Of a DNA stretch of 64,000 nt, positions 31,908 through 40,707 are shown in pieces. Source of the DNA: JAEVLT01 sp044598425 (GTDB lineage Bacteria > Bacillota > Bacilli > Bacillales > Cytobacillaceae); contig CP172536.1 of the NCBI GenBank assembly GCA_044598425.1, positions 868,001 to 932,000 of the forward strand, in the 5' to 3' direction. How positions within the stretch are numbered: position 1 is the stretch's first letter; every line of letters begins with the position of its first letter. Made by a program: the position numbers and the translations under genes. The notes under the pieces are model-generated. The model did no database searches. It was not told where the DNA came from and worked only from the letters and a program-made list of their open reading frames with translations.

Positions 31908-33920
31908 ATGAGGAAAATTTTTCTTAATTGGAAAAAGTGGCATATGACTCAAATCTTAATTTTATTTGTTTTACTTATTGTTTTAGGGTTGTTTGGAGTC
32001 CTTCATACCTTTGCAAATAATGTAGACATTTCTACCCTTACAATTGAGCTTCCCCAAGCAACTGTTTTTTATGATAAAAATGGGAAAGTGGCGAGCAAAG
32101 TATCCGCAAACAAAAATGAAGGGGTCTCAATCAAACAAGTTCCTTTAAATATGCAGCATGCCGTTGTAGCAATTGAAGATCGCCGCTTTTATGAGCATCA
32201 TGGGATTGATTTTATCGGAATTGCCCGCGCCATGTATCGCAATTTAATAGCGGGGGGCGCAGTTGAGGGAGGCAGCACGATCACCCAGCAGCTTGCAAAA
32301 AATGTCTTTTTAAACCCTCAAAAAACTTACAAGCGGAAATTTGATGAAATTTTAATCGCTAGAAAGATTGAGAAGAAATATACAAAGCAGGAAATCATGC
32401 AAATGTATTTGAATCAAATTTATTTTGGCGATGGTGCATGGGGAATTAAGAAAGCGGCTCAAAAGTATTTTGGAAAAGATGTAAAAGCTCTTACATTAAG
32501 TGAGTCAGCGGTGCTTGCTGGGCTTATCAAAGCGCCATCCGCCTTAAATCCATACAATCACATGGAAAAAGCAAAACAAAGACGCGATGTTGTTTTAGCA
32601 GCCATGAAAAGCCAAGGATTTATTACAGAGCAGCAGTTGAAAAAGGCAAAGAACGAGCAGATTGTCTTGCATGATAAAGGGGGAGATCCTTTCCGCGGCA
32701 AATACCCCTATTATGTTGATCAAGTGTTACAGGAAGCCATTGATGAATACGGATTATCACAGGACGATTTGCTAACGGGCGGATACAGAATCTATACGGA
32801 GCTGGATCAAACAATGCAGGCAGCGGCTGAAAAAACGTATCAAAATGATGCTTTATTTCCGAAAGGAAGCGACCGTTTTGTTCAAAGTGGGGCAGTCTTA
32901 GAGGATCCGAAAACGGGCGGAATACGGGCGATTGTCGGCGGCAGGGGTGATCATACGTTTAGAGGGTACAATCGAGCCTCCCAATTAAAGGCACAGCCTG
33001 GCTCTTCTTTTAAACCCATTGCCGTCTACACGCCTGCTCTTGAACAAGGATGGAAGCTCACTGACATGCTGCAGGATAAGCCAATGAGGTTTGGAGACTA
33101 CGAGCCAAGCAATTACAATCAGCAATACTCCGGCGAGGTTCCCATGTATCAAGCGGTAATGGAATCCAAAAATGTTCCCGCAGTCTGGCTTTTAAATGAA
33201 ATTGGTTTGGAGAAAGGCCTTGATACAAGCAAGCGGTTCGGCATCCCGCTTGAAAAGGGCGACCGGAATTTGTCAATCGCTCTTGGCGGCTTGGAAAAAG
33301 GCGTATCGCCCGTGAATATGGCTGAGGCCTTTGCTGTTTTCCCTAACCAAGGCATACGGGTTAAAAGTCATGTCATTCGAAAAATTGTCGATGCAGATGG
33401 CAACATTGTGGCTCAGTGGAAGGAAAAGAAACAAAAAGTAACAACGAAATCCGTTGCCGATAATATGACGTCCATGCTGCTGGGCGTTGTAAAATACGGT
33501 ACAGGAAAAGGAGCGCAAATTCCGGGACGTGAAGTGGCGGGAAAAACAGGATCAACACAAGTACCCATTCAAGGCATTAATGGAGTAAAAGATCAATGGT
33601 TTGTCGGCTACACACCACAATTAGTTGGCGCTGTTTGGGTCGGCTATGATAAGACAGATGAAAAACATTATTTAACGACTACGAGCAGTGAAGGAGCAGC
33701 AATTGTTTTTAGGGAATTGATGGCAGAGGCATTAAAAAATACAGAGCCTGCGCGTTTCCGTGTCCCTTCGATTGATCAGCTGATGGAACAGAAGAAGCAG
33801 GAAGAGTATCTTCCAAATCCTAACAGTTTTGAGAGTCAGCTCAATAACGAACTGAAAAAATGGCAAGATAGATGGAATAAACAAAAAGGAAAATGGAAAA
33901 AAATAGAAAGAAAAAGGTGA
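31908..33920 (+). CDS. pbpF: Class A penicillin-binding protein (PBP1F-like)
   Basis: A 670-residue bifunctional cell-wall enzyme. One N-terminal helix (residues 14-34) anchors it. The glycosyltransferase-51 domain has EDRRFYEHHGID (near 86), EGGSTITQQLAKN and RKFDEILIARKIE. The transpeptidase domain has SxxK in GSSFKP (near 364), SKN (near 423) and KTG in AGKTGST (near 545). It polymerises and cross-links peptidoglycan outside the membrane. The Lys/Gln-rich C-terminal tail is unstructured-looking. The pbpF symbol comes from length and chromosomal neighbourhood and is less certain than the family. Confidence 0.85.
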   Translation: MRKIFLNWKKWHMTQILILFVLLIVLGLFGVLHTFANNVDISTLTIELPQATVFYDKNGKVASKVSANKNEGVSIKQVPLNMQHAVVAIEDRRFYEHHGIDFIGIARAMYRNLIAGGAVEGGSTITQQLAKNVFLNPQKTYKRKFDEILIARKIEKKYTKQEIMQMYLNQIYFGDGAWGIKKAAQKYFGKDVKALTLSESAVLAGLIKAPSALNPYNHMEKAKQRRDVVLAAMKSQGFITEQQLKKAKNEQIVLHDKGGDPFRGKYPYYVDQVLQEAIDEYGLSQDDLLTGGYRIYTELDQTMQAAAEKTYQNDALFPKGSDRFVQSGAVLEDPKTGGIRAIVGGRGDHTFRGYNRASQLKAQPGSSFKPIAVYTPALEQGWKLTDMLQDKPMRFGDYEPSNYNQQYSGEVPMYQAVMESKNVPAVWLLNEIGLEKGLDTSKRFGIPLEKGDRNLSIALGGLEKGVSPVNMAEAFAVFPNQGIRVKSHVIRKIVDADGNIVAQWKEKKQKVTTKSVADNMTSMLLGVVKYGTGKGAQIPGREVAGKTGSTQVPIQGINGVKDQWFVGYTPQLVGAVWVGYDKTDEKHYLTTTSSEGAAIVFRELMAEALKNTEPARFRVPSIDQLMEQKKQEEYLPNPNSFESQLNNELKKWQDRWNKQKGKWKKIERKR

Positions 33921-34013
33921 TGGCAAATGCCGTGAGCATGAGGGCGGTAAAGATGCCTGCCCCAAAAATTAAATGAACGAAAAACGAATCTCATTCGTCT
34001 TATAATTAAAACA

Positions 34014-34229
34014 ATGGCAAAAGTGGTTCAAAAGCTTCCTTTATTTGATGGGAAAAGCAAATTTTCCTCGTGGTTGATCTCTATTGCGACCAATACGTAT
34101 ATTGTCGGCTTGATTCAAGCACCCATGCCAACATTGTTTTATTTAATTTTTGCCCGAAAAATTTTAAAAAAAGGCCTCAAGAAAAATTTAATAAGTAAGC
34201 CCGACGCGGCAACCGATAAATTCAGTTGA
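34014..34229 (+). pseudogene. Fragment of an ECF sigma factor joined to a membrane segment
   Basis: Residues 8-26 (LFDGKSKFSSWLISIATNT) look like region 2 of an ECF sigma factor, where one expects a 160-190-residue protein. The frame then continues with an unrelated hydrophobic stretch (APMPTLFYLIFARKILKK). The ATG at 34014 has no ribosome-binding site. This looks like a deletion joining two decayed genes. The tail overlaps the end of the convergent NAD(P)-binding gene. Confidence 0.5.
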
Positions 34230-34808
34230 AAACAACTGGGCAAAAGCAAAATCCCCCGTATCGAAAACGGAGATGGAGGACGGATTCTCTGGCAGAAAGT
34301 CTATTTGGAACCGATACGTGCCCATTCGTTCGCCGACAGGCAAGTAGGTCGGGCAGACAATGGTCCAATCGAGTCCGGAATTTTTAAGATGTAAAAAAGC
34401 TTTTAGATGGTCTTCAGCATCTTTTGTCGTTTTTCGTTTGGATTCAGCGGATTGGAAGCGATAAAGAGCCGGATTGCTTCGGGCCTGAAGAATTCCGGCT
34501 GTGCCGATTGTGATAATCCGCTTGATCCGCTGCTTCTTCATTTGTTTGATAATAAGCGGCATTGAGTTAGAAAGGGTCGTCGAACCACCTGTGTTTAAAG
34601 CGCTGATCACTGCATCTGCACCGGTCATTGCAGCAGCAAGGTCCGCTTCTTGCAAAACATTTCCAACTATTGTTGTCAGATTTTTATGATTAAATGCAAG
34701 TTTGCTTTTCTCTCTAAGGATGGCCCGAACCGAATGTTGATCCGCAAGCGCGTTTTCAAGAATGACTCTGCCGACACGGCCTGTTGCACCTAAAAGGCAA
34801 ATTTTCAT
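34188..34808 (-). CDS. NAD(P)-binding protein of the SDR/NmrA type
   Basis: A 206-residue Rossmann protein. It starts MKICLLGATGRVG (glycine motif GATGRVG), with GNVLQEADLAAAMTGADAVISALN for strands 3-4 and TIGTAGI near 100. It is the short, atypical SDR form that resembles YwnB and flavin-reductase-like proteins. The substrate is unknown. AAGGAAG precedes ATG 34808. Confidence 0.82.
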   Translation of the reverse strand: MKICLLGATGRVGRVILENALADQHSVRAILREKSKLAFNHKNLTTIVGNVLQEADLAAAMTGADAVISALNTGGSTTLSNSMPLIIKQMKKQRIKRIITIGTAGILQARSNPALYRFQSAESKRKTTKDAEDHLKAFLHLKNSGLDWTIVCPTYLPVGERMGTYRFQIDFLPENPSSISVFDTGDFAFAQLFSTEFIGCRVGLTY

Positions 34809-34922
34809 AAAAATTCACTTCCTTGTCACTATATTGAAACATCTACTCACTGAAAATGATTTACGCTATGATATTTTAAATTTGTTACGGTAAAAAAGCC
34901 ATAATAATTGGGGTGGGGTAAT

Positions 34923-35006
34923 ATGGGTGAATTTTCAGTTGTTTTGACAATTGGCAGCATCATGATTCTTGTCTATTATATCGGATATATGTTCGCAAAG
35001 TCATAA
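34923..35006 (+). CDS. Tiny single-helix membrane protein
   Basis: A 27-residue peptide, MGEFSVVLTIGSIMILVYYI then GYMFAKS, nearly all one transmembrane helix. GGGGTGGGG lies just before ATG 34923 and a good terminator overlaps the stop, so it is very likely a real gene. Its position beside a spore protein gene suggests a sporulation role. I do not recognise a family. Confidence 0.7.
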   Translation: MGEFSVVLTIGSIMILVYYIGYMFAKS

Positions 35007-35033
35007 ACTGCAGAAAATTGTCTGCAGTTTTTT
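35005..35033 (+). terminator. Terminator of the 27-residue gene
   Basis: AAACTGCAGA (35005-35014) pairs with TCTGCAGTTT (35021-35030), then TTT. Confidence 0.85.
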
Positions 35034-35041
35034 CTATGAGG

Positions 35042-35078
35042 AAAAAAATGAATGCCCCCCGCTAAAAAGCGAGGGGCA
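35042..35078 (-). terminator. Terminator of the spore protein gene
   Basis: GCCCCCCGC pairs with GCGAGGGGC around AAAAA; the minus strand ends CATTCATTTTTTT. Confidence 0.8.
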
Positions 35079-35116
35079 AGCCATTTTTATTCAGTTATTA
35101 TGTTATATGAAAGAAA

Positions 35117-35320
35117 TTAACGTTGGAAACCGCCAAGTTGTTGCTCAGCCATTGAAACTAGGCGTTTCGTAATTTCTCCTCCAACAGAACCGTTGGCACG
35201 AGAAGTTGTTTCTGCACCTAATTGTACTCCAAATTCTTGTGCAATTTCATACTTCATTTGCTCAAGAGCTTGTTCTGTACCAGGGACTAAAAGTTGATTA
35301 GAGTTGTTGTTACTTGCCAT
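35117..35320 (-). CDS. Alpha/beta-type small acid-soluble spore protein
   Basis: A 67-residue SASP that coats spore DNA and protects it from UV and heat. The family motifs are in place: KYEIAQEFGVQLG with the GPR-protease-like cleavage region, then TSRANGSVGGEITKRLV. I start at ATG 35320 (MASNNNSNQ) with GAGGAGTG upstream; an upstream in-frame start would read through a tRNA-like structure. CATACTA (35360-35354) on the minus strand fits the -10 element of sigma G, the forespore sigma factor expected for these genes. Which ssp paralogue it is cannot be said. Confidence 0.92.
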   Translation of the reverse strand: MASNNNSNQLLVPGTEQALEQMKYEIAQEFGVQLGAETTSRANGSVGGEITKRLVSMAEQQLGGFQR

Positions 35321-35349
35321 AGTTGATAACACTCCTCTTAATAATTTTG

Positions 35350-35411
35350 GGGTTAGTATGGATTTGAACCACATTTGGAAGAATAATTCCAATGCCTCCA
35401 AGGCCTAACCC
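35350..35411 (-). tRNA. tRNA-like cloverleaf (pseudo-tRNA)
   Basis: On the minus strand a 7-bp closing stem, GGGTTAG/CTAACCC, encloses three hairpins: GCCT-TGG-AGGC, TTGGAA-TTATTC-TTCCAA and TGTGG-TTCAAAT-CCATA. The third has a TTCAAAT loop that fits the T-loop consensus. The total of 62 nt is too short for a tRNA: bases 8-9 are absent, the D loop has three nt, the anticodon loop has six or eight nt and the variable loop about one. No CCA follows (CAA instead). A degenerate tRNA or a structured element is more likely than a working tRNA. It overlaps the putative sigma G promoter of the spore protein gene. Confidence 0.5.
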
Positions 35412-35591
35412 ATCCATATAAAGAGATTTAAAACTCTTGAAGTTGGTCTTTGTAATCTCTATTATGCAGCAAATTTTCGAGCTTATTCCTAAAATGAATT
35501 AGGGAATTTATACCAAAAAGCTTTTACATACAGCTTCTATTGCTGTACAAACTAATCGTATAAATTGATTGTTAAGGGTTGTGAGGAAAAA

Positions 35592-35834
35592 ATGCCGATA
35601 TGTCCGATCTGTAACGGTTTAAGGGGGATTCCAACGTTTTGTCAGAAGTGTGGAAGCGAAATGATTGAAAGGGGAAGAATCATGGATTATTACGATGATT
35701 ATAGCCCTTATATGGACATTGATTTAATGAAAATGGAGGATGGTTATCCGGATTCGTATAAAAATCATCAATGTCCCCATTTATGCACCTGCCCAAAATG
35801 CTTAACAGACGAAGTCGTATTAATAAAGGAATAA
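35592..35834 (+). CDS. Small protein with zinc-ribbon Cys pairs
   Basis: An 80-residue protein with CPIC and CQKC near residues 4-21, an acidic Tyr/Asp-rich middle (DYYDDYSPYMDID) and CPHLCTCPKC near the end. The Cys pairs suggest one or two zinc sites. ATG 35592 follows GTGAGGA. It lies between a spore protein gene and msmX. I do not recognise it. Confidence 0.65.
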   Translation: MPICPICNGLRGIPTFCQKCGSEMIERGRIMDYYDDYSPYMDIDLMKMEDGYPDSYKNHQCPHLCTCPKCLTDEVVLIKE

Positions 35835-35861
35835 AAGTGGCAGTCATCTGATGAACTTTTC

Positions 35862-35896
35862 AAAAAAAATAACCCCGCTCAAAAGCAAGGTTATTG
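35862..35896 (-). terminator. Terminator between convergent genes
   Basis: AATAACC...GC/GC...GGTTATT; minus strand continues ATTTTTTTTG. Mainly for msmX. Confidence 0.65.
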
Positions 35897-35905
35897 AATA
35901 AAAGA

Positions 35906-37018
35906 TTATTTCTCATTTGCCGGGCGAATGCGGCTCTCCGTTTCAACATCGAAGAAGTGGGCTTTGTTCATGTCAAATGCAAGCTCTAACTTATCCCCTG
36001 GTTTGATGTCCGATCTTGAATCAACACGGGCAACAAAATCCTGTCCGCTAATGCTTGAATAGATCATTGTTTCGGCACCTGTTAATTCAGCTACGTCGAT
36101 ATGAGCGGAAATTTTAGAACCGCTGGATGCTTCAATAAAGATTGGCTCATCATGAATATCTTCCGGACGAACTCCAAGCGTAATTGCTTTGCCGACATAG
36201 CCTTGTTCACGAAGGTATTTCATTTTTCCTTCAGGAACGGAAATTGTTAGATCGCCAATTAAAAATTTACCATCTTGAAGCGTTCCATTAAAGAAGTTCA
36301 TTGCTGGAGAGCCAATGAAGCCACCGACGAAAACATTTTCTGGTTTTTCATAAACTTCTTTCGGAGCGCCTACTTGCTGGATGATGCCATCCTTCATTAC
36401 GACAAGACGCGTTGCCATTGTCATTGCTTCTGTTTGGTCATGGGTAACATAAATGGTCGTTGTTTGCAGACGGCGGTGAAGCTTCGCAATTTCTGCGCGC
36501 ATCGCGACACGAAGCTTTGCATCCAAGTTCGAGAGCGGCTCGTCCATTAAGAATACTTTTGCATCGCGAACAATTGCGCGTCCCAGGGCAACACGCTGGC
36601 GCTGACCGCCTGATAGCGCTTTTGGTTTACGGGTTAAGTATGCTTCAAGGCCAAGAATTTTTGCAGCTTCCTTCACGCGGCGATCAATTTCATCCTTTGG
36701 AAACTTGCGAAGTTTTAAACCAAATGCCATGTTATCATATACTGTCATATGCGGGTATAACGCATAGTTTTGGAATACCATGGCAATATCGCGGTCTTTT
36801 GGGGCAACATCGTTTACTCTTTTTCCATCGATGAAGAAATCCCCTTTGGAAATTTCTTCAAGACCTGCAATCATCCGTAAAGTTGTTGATTTACCACAAC
36901 CAGATGGCCCAACGAAGACAACGAATTCTTTATCATCAATATGAAGATTAAAATCATCGACTGCGGTTACTTTATTATCGTACACTTTATAAATGTGATC
37001 CAATTTCAACTCTGCCAT
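35906..37018 (-). CDS. msmX: Multi-sugar ABC transporter ATPase MsmX/UgpC type
   Basis: A 370-residue ABC ATPase of the CUT1 type: Walker A GPSGCGKST (residues 37-45), Q loop FQNYALYPHM, signature LSGGQRQR, Walker B VFLMDEP, then a C-terminal OB-like regulatory domain (TOBE) with GVRPEDIHDE. MsmX in B. subtilis powers several sugar importers whose permeases are encoded elsewhere; no permease gene is adjacent here. A cre site at 37066-37080 suggests CcpA control. GGAGG precedes ATG 37018. Confidence 0.88.
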   Translation of the reverse strand: MAELKLDHIYKVYDNKVTAVDDFNLHIDDKEFVVFVGPSGCGKSTTLRMIAGLEEISKGDFFIDGKRVNDVAPKDRDIAMVFQNYALYPHMTVYDNMAFGLKLRKFPKDEIDRRVKEAAKILGLEAYLTRKPKALSGGQRQRVALGRAIVRDAKVFLMDEPLSNLDAKLRVAMRAEIAKLHRRLQTTTIYVTHDQTEAMTMATRLVVMKDGIIQQVGAPKEVYEKPENVFVGGFIGSPAMNFFNGTLQDGKFLIGDLTISVPEGKMKYLREQGYVGKAITLGVRPEDIHDEPIFIEASSGSKISAHIDVAELTGAETMIYSSISGQDFVARVDSRSDIKPGDKLELAFDMNKAHFFDVETESRIRPANEK

Positions 37019-37065
37019 TTGTTTGGCCTCCCTGCGCGAAGTTTTGTTCTTGTTAATAGTTTAAT

Positions 37066-37080
37066 AGGAAACGCTTACAA
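37066..37080 (-). promoter_or_regulatory. Catabolite-responsive element (cre) upstream of msmX
   Basis: AGGAAACGCTTACAA fits the CcpA consensus (TGNAANCGNNNNCA-like, pseudo-palindromic). It lies about 50 nt before the msmX start. Confidence 0.7.
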
Positions 37081-37114
37081 ACGAAATAGACACAGTGCAC
37101 AAACTTCTGTGTCC

Positions 37115-38047
37115 TTATTTGGGCAAATTGATCGGCGCATTTTGCTGTTCATAAAGCACACAAGCCAAAAAGACGGCAAAGGCCCCATAAAAATCCTTTA
37201 ATTGAACTCCGGTTTTATCAGTGAATTTATCAATTCGATATTGAAGGGTATTGCGGTGAATATACAATTTTTTCGCAGTTAGACTCGCATTTAAATTATT
37301 CTCCAAAAAAACTTTGATCGTTCGGAGCATTTCGGGATCCTCTAAAAATGCTTCGGAAATGGTTTGATTTAATTTTTCCTGAATCGCCTCAGGCAGGTGC
37401 GCTGCTAAAAAAGAAGGAAATATTTTTTCAAACGTAAATACACGTATTTGAGACAAGTTCGCTTGCCCAAAATAAAAGTACTCTTTTTCTGCTTGAAAAT
37501 AATCAGGGAGCATGCTCGTTAGCAGAAGCGGTTTTCCAATGTAAAAATAAAGCCTCGTGTAAAAGTCACTTTCTAACGTTTCTGCCATGAAAACCAGCTC
37601 TTTTTCAGATAAAAAGGAAGTTTTAAGCTTTTGCTGCTCGACAATCACTCCACAATGATTATTTTCCCAGACGATCACAACATCATCGGAGAAGAATCCT
37701 TTCAGCGCTTGCTCAATTTCAGCTTCTTCAGCAATTTCATCTTTAATTTGGAATTGGATTAACCGGAAAAATACCCCATCATCGTGGCGGGGCGGCGTTC
37801 CTTTTAAAAACAGAAAATGAAACCAGCTTTTTGCTAAAGGAGCAAAAGCATTCGAACTTGCCGGATCAAGCAGATCATACAGTGTCTGAAGCAGCTGTAA
37901 TTCCTGCTGACTTAAGTTGTTTTGAGGAATAGCGATCCACTCATTGTTGGAGTGGTCAGTAAAAAGATAAAAGTCTTCCAATGATTCATGCGGTTGGCTG
38001 GTAAAAAAAAGCGCATTCGGATACAAGGTTTGTAATTTATTCAGCAT
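37115..38047 (-). CDS. PucR/CdaR-type regulator with C-terminal HTH
   Basis: A 310-residue protein. The C-terminal 60 residues form the PucR-type HTH (LNASLTAKKLYIHRNTLQYRIDKF, residues about 260-283). The N-terminal part has no GAF or PAS motif that I can recognise. Position next to msmX suggests a link with sugar uptake but is not proof. A terminator between it and msmX was not seen, so the two may be co-transcribed. Confidence 0.8.
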   Translation of the reverse strand: MLNKLQTLYPNALFFTSQPHESLEDFYLFTDHSNNEWIAIPQNNLSQQELQLLQTLYDLLDPASSNAFAPLAKSWFHFLFLKGTPPRHDDGVFFRLIQFQIKDEIAEEAEIEQALKGFFSDDVVIVWENNHCGVIVEQQKLKTSFLSEKELVFMAETLESDFYTRLYFYIGKPLLLTSMLPDYFQAEKEYFYFGQANLSQIRVFTFEKIFPSFLAAHLPEAIQEKLNQTISEAFLEDPEMLRTIKVFLENNLNASLTAKKLYIHRNTLQYRIDKFTDKTGVQLKDFYGAFAVFLACVLYEQQNAPINLPK

Positions 38048-38167
38048 GCTGACAATCCTTTTCTATCAATATTTTATTGTTTCTATTATAACAAATCATG
38101 CGCGCAATTGAGAAAAGCAAAAAAGAGACATGGGGGTAAAGGAAAATCCCTATGTCTCCATTTTCAG

Positions 38168-39346
38168 CTATTCAAATTTTGTCAATTGGAAAAATAAACG
38201 GCACAGCTGAGTCATTTTTCGCTCTTCAATCTCGGTTTCATCAAAACTCATTGGTTTCGAGTTTACTTCATATAGATAAAAGTTGCCATCTCTACTCATA
38301 CCAGCATCAATTGAAAATTCTCCGAAATAGCCGAGTTCATTCGTCAGTGCTCTGCCGACATGGCCTACAATCTGTTGAATGAACTGATCATTCTCAGCCG
38401 TTTGAAAAAGGCGATAGGGCAGAAGCTTGCCGCCATTTGGAATATGAGTTGTTAATTGCTGCTCTTGCGACTGGCGAATGCCGATCCCTGTGACTTGATA
38501 GTTTTCCATGTCTGCATGTGCTAAGATTCGAAAATCAAATCGTTTACCATGATAGTGAGCCGAATGAATCTCTTCTTGAACAATGTATTTTTTTTCAGAT
38601 AAGAAGAGTCCATGTTCCATCCAAAATTCTAAAAACGAGTTGTATTGTTTCCGGCTTGTTAATCCCTCGAATGAAATTTCAGAAAATTCTTCAAGGCGCA
38701 GCAGAAAAATCCCTTTTCCTTTTGCAGATTGCGCTGGTTTTAAGTAAACGCTTTTGTGTTTTTGCAAAAATGTTTCCAGTTCACCAGCGTCCGTTACTAA
38801 TTCCGTTTCAGGTAAAAAATTTTTTAATACAGAATGATTTTTAAACAAACGGTAAATGAGATATTTATCAAGAAAACATGGATTAAAAAATGGGATGCCT
38901 TTTTCCTTTAAGTCTGAAAAGATGGCGCGAATCCCATCCTCTCTTTCCGATTTACGAAAAGGAATCCGGTTGTAGACAAGGTCGGGAAATGGAAACTTCA
39001 TTTTTTTCCATGTTTGTTCTTTTGGCAGAAAGGCATACCCATCCACCTGGCTGCCGTTGACCCCGTCAGCTGTAAAAATAAAGCTTAGTCCATTGAGTTC
39101 TGTAAGCTTTGATTGCAGCTGAATAAACAGGCTGCTATTGCCTGAGATGGTGCCGTCTGTTTTTCTTGCCGTCATGATGCCAATCAGTGGTCCAATTTTT
39201 CCATTCTTCATCCTTAGTTCAAATGCAGGATCCGCTGTTTTTTCAGCCTGTTTCGGAAGAATTTGCCTCATCCCGCCGATGGTGACAGCTGTATCCAAGA
39301 AGGTTTGATACCATTGTCCGGATTTACTGTCATAATGAATGTTCAT
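38168..39346 (-). CDS. YheC/YheD-family ATP-grasp protein, fourth in the cluster
   Basis: A 392-residue protein. ATP-grasp marks are the lysine and Gly loop KPAQSAKGKGI near residue 200 and the C-terminal metal-binding YEVNSKP. It shares the N-terminal PLIGI and VYNRIPFRKSE segments with its neighbours, but lacks the extra N-terminal domain of the longer copies and the PGR following NSKP. The family is linked to spores (YheC/YheD are coat-associated). Ligase substrates are unknown. It overlaps the next gene by 4 nt (ATGA). Confidence 0.85.
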   Translation of the reverse strand: MNIHYDSKSGQWYQTFLDTAVTIGGMRQILPKQAEKTADPAFELRMKNGKIGPLIGIMTARKTDGTISGNSSLFIQLQSKLTELNGLSFIFTADGVNGSQVDGYAFLPKEQTWKKMKFPFPDLVYNRIPFRKSEREDGIRAIFSDLKEKGIPFFNPCFLDKYLIYRLFKNHSVLKNFLPETELVTDAGELETFLQKHKSVYLKPAQSAKGKGIFLLRLEEFSEISFEGLTSRKQYNSFLEFWMEHGLFLSEKKYIVQEEIHSAHYHGKRFDFRILAHADMENYQVTGIGIRQSQEQQLTTHIPNGGKLLPYRLFQTAENDQFIQQIVGHVGRALTNELGYFGEFSIDAGMSRDGNFYLYEVNSKPMSFDETEIEERKMTQLCRLFFQLTKFE

Positions 39347-40707
39347 TTGAATAGTTCCTCTGGATAGAGGATGGATTGCTCAGTTAAAAAAACAGCAAAA
39401 GCGATCGATAATTTTCTTGTTAACAAGTCAAATTCTTTTAAATCCGGATGTTTGAAAATGGATCTGCCAGGTTTTGAATTCGCTTCAAATAGCCAAACAT
39501 CGCCATTTTTGTCGATGCCTAAATCAAAACCGATTTCACCAATAATCCCTTCCATGTTTTTCTCCAATGCTTCACTAAGCTGAAGGGAGGCGGCAGTTAA
39601 TTTTTTTGTATAGATTTTTGTTTCTTCAGGCGGAAAAATTTCAGATAGTGTTTTAATTTCGCCGCCGCTTCGAACATGGGTCGTGACACTGCCGCTTCCC
39701 GCGACTTTGGCCGCGATTGCGGTGACATGCCAATTGCCTTGGTCATCTTTATTGGTATGGACCCGGAAGTCAACGGGACGGGCATCTATTTTCAGCAATT
39801 GAATTCCTTGCTGGACAAGCATTTTATCAAAGCTGCGCTTTTTAAAAACAATTTTGAAAAGACTTTCCAGACTGGAAAATTTCCGCAAGCGATTCGTCCC
39901 ATCTTGATCGCGGTAGCGGCAGAAATAGCTATTTTGCTGTTTATCATAAAGAATTTGGTGAACACCAATGCCCAGGCTGCCATTGTTCGGTTTTACATAT
40001 AGGTGGCCAAACTTGGACAACATTGTTTCAATCGCTGAAAAAGAGGTAAACGGATCGGTTTCCGGCAAGTAGTTTGCCACAGACGATTCCTTCTGCAGCC
40101 GTTCATACACATCTTGTTTATTAAAAAAGCCCGGGTTATACCATGGGATCATATACTCTTTTTGCAGGCGGTCCTTTACACTTTTCAAGGATGGATTTCG
40201 CTCACTTTTTCGATTCGGCAGCCGGTCATAAATAACGTTTGGAAAAGGAATATCACGGATTTCCCAATTGTTTTTATGATAAAAATAACCCTTCATCACC
40301 CCTTGTTCCCAATCGATATGTTGTTCGCCGAAAACGAATGGGAGGGCACCGACAGATTTTTTTACCGAAAGCAGTTTTGCGAAAAATAATGAACGTTCAC
40401 CGATCGGCTGCAAAGGAAAAGGAGTGAATCCTGCGGTGAAAATACCAATCAGCGGTCCGATCATCAATGTTTTGTTTTCGAAAAAAGCATGAAGTGGTAT
40501 GTTAAAATCAGGAAAGTGAAGAAGGTCGCTTATTTTTTTACTGATTACAATGCGGCTTTTCTTCTCAGGATGCGAAAGAAAGCGAGCTTCAATGGACTGG
40601 GCGCCGAAAGCAATTTTTTCAATCGAACGGCCTTGTAAAATTTCCTCCGGACAGAAAACAACCATTTGATCGTTTGCAGCGATTTCAATGGGATAGCGTT
40701 TTCGCAT
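39343..40707 (-). CDS. YheD-like ATP-grasp protein, third in the cluster
   Basis: A 454-residue protein with an N-terminal domain (about 1-90), then PLIGIFTAG, YDRLPNRKSE, ATP loop KPNNGSLGIGV near 240 and GEIGFDLGIDKNGDVW with FEANSKPGRS near the end. ATG 40707 has GGAAGGAAG upstream; an ATG at 40740 would overlap the previous gene by 56 nt. The length matches B. subtilis YheD (about 450). Confidence 0.87.
   Translation of the reverse strand: MRKRYPIEIAANDQMVVFCPEEILQGRSIEKIAFGAQSIEARFLSHPEKKSRIVISKKISDLLHFPDFNIPLHAFFENKTLMIGPLIGIFTAGFTPFPLQPIGERSLFFAKLLSVKKSVGALPFVFGEQHIDWEQGVMKGYFYHKNNWEIRDIPFPNVIYDRLPNRKSERNPSLKSVKDRLQKEYMIPWYNPGFFNKQDVYERLQKESSVANYLPETDPFTSFSAIETMLSKFGHLYVKPNNGSLGIGVHQILYDKQQNSYFCRYRDQDGTNRLRKFSSLESLFKIVFKKRSFDKMLVQQGIQLLKIDARPVDFRVHTNKDDQGNWHVTAIAAKVAGSGSVTTHVRSGGEIKTLSEIFPPEETKIYTKKLTAASLQLSEALEKNMEGIIGEIGFDLGIDKNGDVWLFEANSKPGRSIFKHPDLKEFDLLTRKLSIAFAVFLTEQSILYPEELFK

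Noticed and set aside
35117..35401. N-terminal extension of the SASP gene
   Set aside because: The extension would read through the tRNA-like structure and promoter; the family's start MASN at 35320 has a good ribosome-binding site.
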